Below are positions 59,766 through 64,000 of a DNA stretch of 64,000 nucleotides, in pieces. The stretch covers positions 143,079 through 207,078 of the forward strand of contig LEKJ01000028.1 of the NCBI GenBank assembly GCA_029852775.1. Reading direction: 5' to 3'. Both the position numbers and the translations under genes were made by a program. The notes below the pieces were generated by a model. The model ran no database searches, was not told the origin of the DNA, and was given only the letters and a program-made list of their open reading frames with translations. The stretch's first letter is position 1. Each line of letters starts with the position of its first letter. This DNA comes from Pasteurellaceae bacterium LFhippo2 (GTDB lineage: Bacteria > Pseudomonadota > Gammaproteobacteria > Enterobacterales > Pasteurellaceae).

Positions 59766-60728
59766 ATGATCGATTTTCGTCCTTTTTATCAACAAATAGC
59801 AACAACTTCACTTTCGCCTTGGTTAGAAACTTTACCACTACAATTAAAACAGTGGGAAAAGCAAACGCATGGCGATTATGCGAAGTGGGCAAAAATTGTT
59901 GATTTTCTTCCAACCGTGCCTGCTGAAATTAATTTAACTGATAAAGTTGAAAGTAAACTTGACGAGCCTTTATCGGCTGGTGAAGTACAACGTTTAACGC
60001 ATCATCTTAAACAGCTAATGCCTTGGCGCAAAGGGCCTTATCACGTTCACGGTATCCATATTGATTGTGAATGGCGTTCAGATTTTAAATGGGATAGAGT
60101 GTTACCCCATTTGTCGCCATTAAAGAACCGTACTATTTTAGATGTAGGCTGTGGCAGTGGCTATCATATGTGGCGTATGGTCGGCGAAGGGGCAAAAATG
60201 GTTGTGGGGATTGATCCTACAGAGCTCTTTTTATGTCAATTTGAAGTGATTCGTAAATTATTAAATAACGACCGCCGAGCAAACTTAATTCCGCTTGGTA
60301 TTGAGCAGATGCAACCGCTACAAGCGTTTGATACGGTATTCTCAATGGGTGTGCTTTATCATCGCAAATCGCCGTTGGATCATCTTTCACAATTAAAAGC
60401 TCAGTTAGTCAAAGGCGGTGAGCTAGTGCTTGAAACCTTAGTGATTGATGGCGATGTGAATGATGTGTTAGTTCCGGCGGATCGCTATGCAAAAATGAAA
60501 AATGTCTATTTTATCCCGTCAGTGTCGGCATTAATTAACTGGCTTGAAAAAGTGGGCTTTAAGAATGTTCGTTGTGTGGATGAAGCGGTCACAACCTTAG
60601 AAGAGCAACGTAAAACAGAGTGGTTAGAGAATGAATCGCTGATTGATTTCTTAGATCCAAACGATCATTCAAAAACTATCGAAGGTTATCCTGCACCAAA
60701 ACGCGCAGTAATTATTGCAAATAGTTAG
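59766..60728 (+). CDS. cmoB: tRNA U34 carboxymethyltransferase CmoB
   Basis: 320 residues from the ATG at 59766 (start [20 protein letters not shown] as in the family); the longer open frame upstream runs through the terminator. SAM-like binding motif [15 protein letters not shown] near residue 124 and [17 protein letters not shown] near 195. CmoB uses carboxy-SAM to form cmo5U at the wobble base of tRNAs; cmoA, usually its neighbour, is not present here. Length agrees with E. coli (323). Confidence 0.94.
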   Translation: MIDFRPFYQQIATTSLSPWLETLPLQLKQWEKQTHGDYAKWAKIVDFLPTVPAEINLTDKVESKLDEPLSAGEVQRLTHHLKQLMPWRKGPYHVHGIHIDCEWRSDFKWDRVLPHLSPLKNRTILDVGCGSGYHMWRMVGEGAKMVVGIDPTELFLCQFEVIRKLLNNDRRANLIPLGIEQMQPLQAFDTVFSMGVLYHRKSPLDHLSQLKAQLVKGGELVLETLVIDGDVNDVLVPADRYAKMKNVYFIPSVSALINWLEKVGFKNVRCVDEAVTTLEEQRKTEWLENESLIDFLDPNDHSKTIEGYPAPKRAVIIANS

Positions 60729-60751
60729 TTTTGCAAAAAATTCGTAAAATC

Positions 60752-60788
60752 AGACCGCTTGAATAGCAATATTTCAGCGGTCTTTCCT
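60752..60788 (+). terminator. Terminator of cmoB with uptake-signal core
   Basis: AGACCGCT (60752-60759) pairs with AGCGGTCT (60776-60783), then TTCCTTTTT; the left arm is an inverted uptake word. Confidence 0.75.
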
Positions 60789-60847
60789 TTTTCGGGCTAT
60801 AATATTCAGCAAATTTTAAATTAAACCTATCAAATAGAGATTATCCA

Positions 60848-63712
60848 ATGGCTACTATCGCACAAAATCCACTGGTATTAGTGGACGGTTCTTCTTATTT
60901 ATATCGTGCATTCCACGCATTCCCACCGCTTACCAATAAACAGGGCGAGCCAACTGGGGCAATGTATGGTGTGCTAAATATGTTAAAAAGTTTGATTGCT
61001 CAAGTGGAGCCAAGCCATATTGCTGTGGTGTTTGATGCGAAAGGCAAAACATTCCGTGATGAACTCTTTGAGCAGTATAAGTCACACCGTCCGCCAATGC
61101 CTGACGAGCTACGTTCACAAATCCAACCATTACACACAATGATTAAAGCATTGGGTATTCCACTACTTTCTATTGAAGGTGTGGAAGCTGATGATGTGAT
61201 TGGCACCCTTGCGGTACAAGCGGCACAAGCAGGCAAAGATGTATTAATCAGTACCGGCGATAAAGATATGGCACAACTGGTGAACGATCACATTATGTTG
61301 ATTAACACTATGAATAACACATTGCTTGATCGTGAAGGTGTGATTGAAAAATATGGCATTCCGCCAGAGCTAATTATTGATTACCTTGCGCTATTAGGCG
61401 ACTCATCGGATAACATTCCGGGCGTAAAAGGTGTGGGCGAAAAAACAGCCCTTGCGTTATTACAAGGTATCGGCTCAATGAAAGAGATCTATGCTAATTT
61501 GGATAAAGTAGCAGGATTAACTTTCCGTGGCGCTAAAACCTTTGCGCCAAAATTAGAGGCAGAGAAAGAGACTGCGGATCTTTCGTATCTACTAGCAACA
61601 ATTAAAACCGATGTAGAACTAGACGTTACTCACGACCAACTTCTTACTCAACCACAACAGCGTGATCAGCTTGTGGAGCTATTTGGTCGCTATGAGTTTA
61701 AACGCTGGTTAAATGAAGTGATGAATGATGCAAACCCAGTCACGCAAACTTCGCCAGAACGTATTCCAAATAACTATCAAGCGACAGCACAGCAAGCGGT
61801 CGTTTCTGAAGAAAAATTTGCAAAAGTTGAGATAGATCGTACCGCTTACCAATGTGTAAACAGCCAAGTGCTATTTGATCAGTGGTTAGCAAAATTACAA
61901 TCGGCAGGGCTGATTGCGGTCGATACCGAAACTGATAACCTAGACTCAATGTCGGCAAATTTGGTCGGGATCTCTTTTGCCCTTGAAAATGGTGAGGCGT
62001 GCTATATTCCTTTAACTCACAAGGGTTTTGTGAGTGCTGAACAGCCACAACAGGTGGATATGTTTAGTGATGAAGAACCTACTGAACAAGTGGAACAGGT
62101 TTTACCAAATCAGTTGGATAAAGCGCAAGTATTAGCGAGCTTAACTCCGATTTTAACCAATCCAGCTATCAAAAAGATCGGGCAAAATATCAAATATGAT
62201 TTAACCATTTTTGCTCGCAATGGCATTGAGCTACAAGGTGCGGCATTCGATACAATGTTGGAGTCTTATACCCTAAATAGTACTGGTCGTCATAATATGG
62301 ACGACTTAGCCGAGCGTTATTTAGGTCACACCACTATTCCATTTGAAGAGTTGGCGGGTAAGGGCAAAAATCAGAAGACTTTCGACCAAATTGAGATTGA
62401 AAAAGCCACAGAGTATGCGGCGGAAGATGCGGATATTACTATGAAACTTCATCAAGTTTTATCGGCGGAATTAAGCAAAGAACCTGAATTAGTTGAGCTA
62501 TTTGAGAAGATCGAAATGCCGTTGGTATCGGTGTTATCTCGTGTAGAACGCAACGGCGTATTAATCAATCCGCAGTTATTATTAGATCACTCAAAAGAGA
62601 TTGAACAGCGTTTAGCAGAGCTTGAACAGCAAGTTCATTCAGAGGCGGGGCAAGTGTTTAATCTGGCTTCGACTAAACAGCTACAGGAGATCTTATTTGA
62701 GAAGTTAGGTTTACCGATTATTAAGAAAACCCCGAAAGGTGCGCCTTCAACCAATGAAGAAGTGTTAGAAGAGTTAGCACAAATGGGGCACCAAGTGCCA
62801 GTATTGCTAATGGAACACCGTGGGTTAAGTAAACTGAAATCGACTTACACAGATAAACTACCACAGATGCTCAACAAACAGACCGGCCGTGTGCATACTT
62901 CTTATCATCAAGCGGTAACAGCAACAGGGCGTTTATCATCAAGCGATCCAAACTTACAGAATATCCCAATTCGTAACGAACAGGGCAGACGTATTCGCCA
63001 AGCCTTTATTGCTCGTGAAGGCTATGTGGTATTAGCTGCCGACTACTCGCAAATTGAGCTACGAATTATGGCACACTTAGCAAATGATGCGAATATGATT
63101 AAAGCCTTTGCAGAAGGTAAGGATATTCACCGCTCAACCGCAGCGGAGATCTTTGGTGTGGCATTAGATGAAGTAACTAGCGAACAACGCCGTAGTGCAA
63201 AAGCAATTAACTTCGGCTTAATTTACGGTATGTCGTCTTTTGGCCTATCTAATCAGCTCGGTATCTCTCGTGGTGATGCGCAGAAATATATGGATCTCTA
63301 TTTCCAACGCTATCCTGCGGTGCAACAGTTTATGATTGATATCCGTGAAAAAGCAGCGGAAAAAGGCTATGTGGAAACGCTATTCGGTCGCCGTTTATAT
63401 CTGCCAGATATTAAATCAAGTAACCAAATGCGCCGTAAAGCTGCTGAACGTGTGGCAATCAATGCGCCAATGCAAGGAACTGCGGCGGATATTATCAAAG
63501 TAGCAATGATCGGTATCGACCGAGCAATTGAAGGCTGTGATGATATTCAGATGATTATGCAAGTACACGATGAATTGGTATTTGAAGTCAAAGCCGACAG
63601 AGTAGAACACTATACCCAGCTTATCAAAGCCGAAATGGAAAAAGCAATTGAGCTAAAAGTGCCATTAATTGCGGAAGTGGGTGTCGGTAATAACTGGGAC
63701 GAGGCGCATTAG
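60848..63712 (+). CDS. polA: DNA polymerase I PolA
   Basis: A 954-residue polymerase. Order: 5'-3' exonuclease (1-290; [44 protein letters not shown]), 3'-5' exonuclease (about 330-530; the metal-binding DTETDNLD is intact, so proofreading is probably kept), and the polymerase domain with motif [14 protein letters not shown] (near 730), [14 protein letters not shown] (near 780) and motif [12 protein letters not shown] (near 905). It repairs and joins Okazaki fragments. A -10 TATAAT is at 60798-60803. An insertion-like Q/E-rich stretch near residue 400 makes it somewhat longer than E. coli PolA (928). Confidence 0.96.
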   Translation: MATIAQNPLVLVDGSSYLYRAFHAFPPLTNKQGEPTGAMYGVLNMLKSLIAQVEPSHIAVVFDAKGKTFRDELFEQYKSHRPPMPDELRSQIQPLHTMIKALGIPLLSIEGVEADDVIGTLAVQAAQAGKDVLISTGDKDMAQLVNDHIMLINTMNNTLLDREGVIEKYGIPPELIIDYLALLGDSSDNIPGVKGVGEKTALALLQGIGSMKEIYANLDKVAGLTFRGAKTFAPKLEAEKETADLSYLLATIKTDVELDVTHDQLLTQPQQRDQLVELFGRYEFKRWLNEVMNDANPVTQTSPERIPNNYQATAQQAVVSEEKFAKVEIDRTAYQCVNSQVLFDQWLAKLQSAGLIAVDTETDNLDSMSANLVGISFALENGEACYIPLTHKGFVSAEQPQQVDMFSDEEPTEQVEQVLPNQLDKAQVLASLTPILTNPAIKKIGQNIKYDLTIFARNGIELQGAAFDTMLESYTLNSTGRHNMDDLAERYLGHTTIPFEELAGKGKNQKTFDQIEIEKATEYAAEDADITMKLHQVLSAELSKEPELVELFEKIEMPLVSVLSRVERNGVLINPQLLLDHSKEIEQRLAELEQQVHSEAGQVFNLASTKQLQEILFEKLGLPIIKKTPKGAPSTNEEVLEELAQMGHQVPVLLMEHRGLSKLKSTYTDKLPQMLNKQTGRVHTSYHQAVTATGRLSSSDPNLQNIPIRNEQGRRIRQAFIAREGYVVLAADYSQIELRIMAHLANDANMIKAFAEGKDIHRSTAAEIFGVALDEVTSEQRRSAKAINFGLIYGMSSFGLSNQLGISRGDAQKYMDLYFQRYPAVQQFMIDIREKAAEKGYVETLFGRRLYLPDIKSSNQMRRKAAERVAINAPMQGTAADIIKVAMIGIDRAIEGCDDIQMIMQVHDELVFEVKADRVEHYTQLIKAEMEKAIELKVPLIAEVGVGNNWDEAH

Positions 63713-63728
63713 TCCTAAAATAGATTGT

Positions 63729-63756
63729 GCGGACACGGGCACCGTGTCCCTACGAT
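63729..63756 (-). repeat. REP-like element with GGACACG stem
   Basis: Minus strand: GTAGGGACACGG-TGC-CCGTGTCC, GTAG end, same stem family as at 38545, between polA and the insertion sequence. Confidence 0.65.
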
Positions 63757-63822
63757 ATTTCTTCGATTAATGCTCATATGTAGATACTGTCTCTCAACCC
63801 CAAAGTCAAATTGTTTTTTGCA

Positions 63823-64000
63823 CTAAGCTAAAATAGTTTGCGGCTGATAAACAGATTTGTTCTTTAACACCCCAAAGCAGATATGTACTAAACGACGCAT
63901 TGCAGCACCAATAGCTTGCATTTTGGTTTTACCCTTAGCAAGTAATCGCTCGTAATGCGCTTTAATATCAGGGTTATAGCTTTTAGCTGAAACAGCTGGC
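63823..64000 (-). mobile_element. IS110-family transposase, C-terminal part (runs off the window)
   Basis: The minus strand from the window edge reads 59 codons to a TAG at 63823-63825, with no start inside the window. The translation contains NPDIKAHYERLLAKGKTKM followed by AIGAAMRRLVHICFGVLKNK. This fits the C-terminal part of IS110/IS1111-type transposases (N-P-x-I-x-x-x-Y-x-x-L, G-K-x-x-x-x-A, R-R-L). These elements often lack terminal inverted repeats, and no clear one is seen near 63790-63822. Whether the copy is intact is unknown because most of it is outside the window. Confidence 0.8.

Overview
The window looks like chromosomal DNA of a Pasteurellaceae bacterium. It is AT-rich, and nearly every gene has a close enteric or Haemophilus counterpart. 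The 9-mer ACAAGCGGT and its complement recur throughout, often followed by a TTTTGCAAA-like tail. This is the Actinobacillus pleuropneumoniae-type DNA uptake signal, so an Actinobacillus/Mannheimia/Bibersteinia-type organism is more likely than a Haemophilus influenzae-type one. The species cannot be named from the sequence alone.

Layout. 1-11.6 kb: ribosome-rescue factor arfA with a terminator inside its coding region, esterase ybfF, seqA-menE, two tandem MscK-like mechanosensitive channel genes separated and flanked by structured 66-nt repeats, and aroC. 11.6-22.6 kb: ppc, prmB and divergent smrB, a DMT-family permease, the redox sensor kinase arcB convergent with gyrA, and a small membrane protein. 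22.6-24.65 kb: a degraded mobile-element remnant (broken phage tape-measure gene, an uncharacterised ORF overlapping a YafO-like toxin gene) ending at a tRNA-Gly/tRNA-Cys pair. 25-28.8 kb: efeO-efeB-efeU iron uptake. 28.8-38.4 kb: housekeeping genes (HerA-like ATPase, rhlB, argF, glyA, a pseudouridine synthase), a DinI-like gene, ompW and fdhD. 38.6-44.4 kb: a selenocysteine-containing formate dehydrogenase (fdnG-fdxH-fdnI) followed by the maturation gene fdhE. 44.5-53.8 kb: gyrB, lysS, glmU, 4.5S RNA, hpt, slt-folA. 54-64 kb: lactate permease and the three-gene LldEFG oxidase, tesB, cmoB, polA, and the edge of an IS110-type insertion sequence.

The metabolic genes suit a facultative mucosal organism: formate and lactate feed the quinone pool, MenE serves menaquinone synthesis, ArcB senses redox state, and ompW has a textbook FNR site. 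Both gyrase subunits lie here and keep wild-type residues in the regions where quinolone resistance usually arises.

Most genes are ordinary conserved ones. The unusual material is small or between genes: the in-gene arfA terminator, a ppc leader hairpin that would bury the ribosome binding site, the UGA/SECIS pair in fdnG, GTAG-type REP elements, the 66-nt structured repeats, a second spelling of the uptake signal, and the YafO-like toxin pair in the prophage remnant. I did not find a clearly new multi-gene defence or biosynthetic system. The toxin pair is the nearest candidate.
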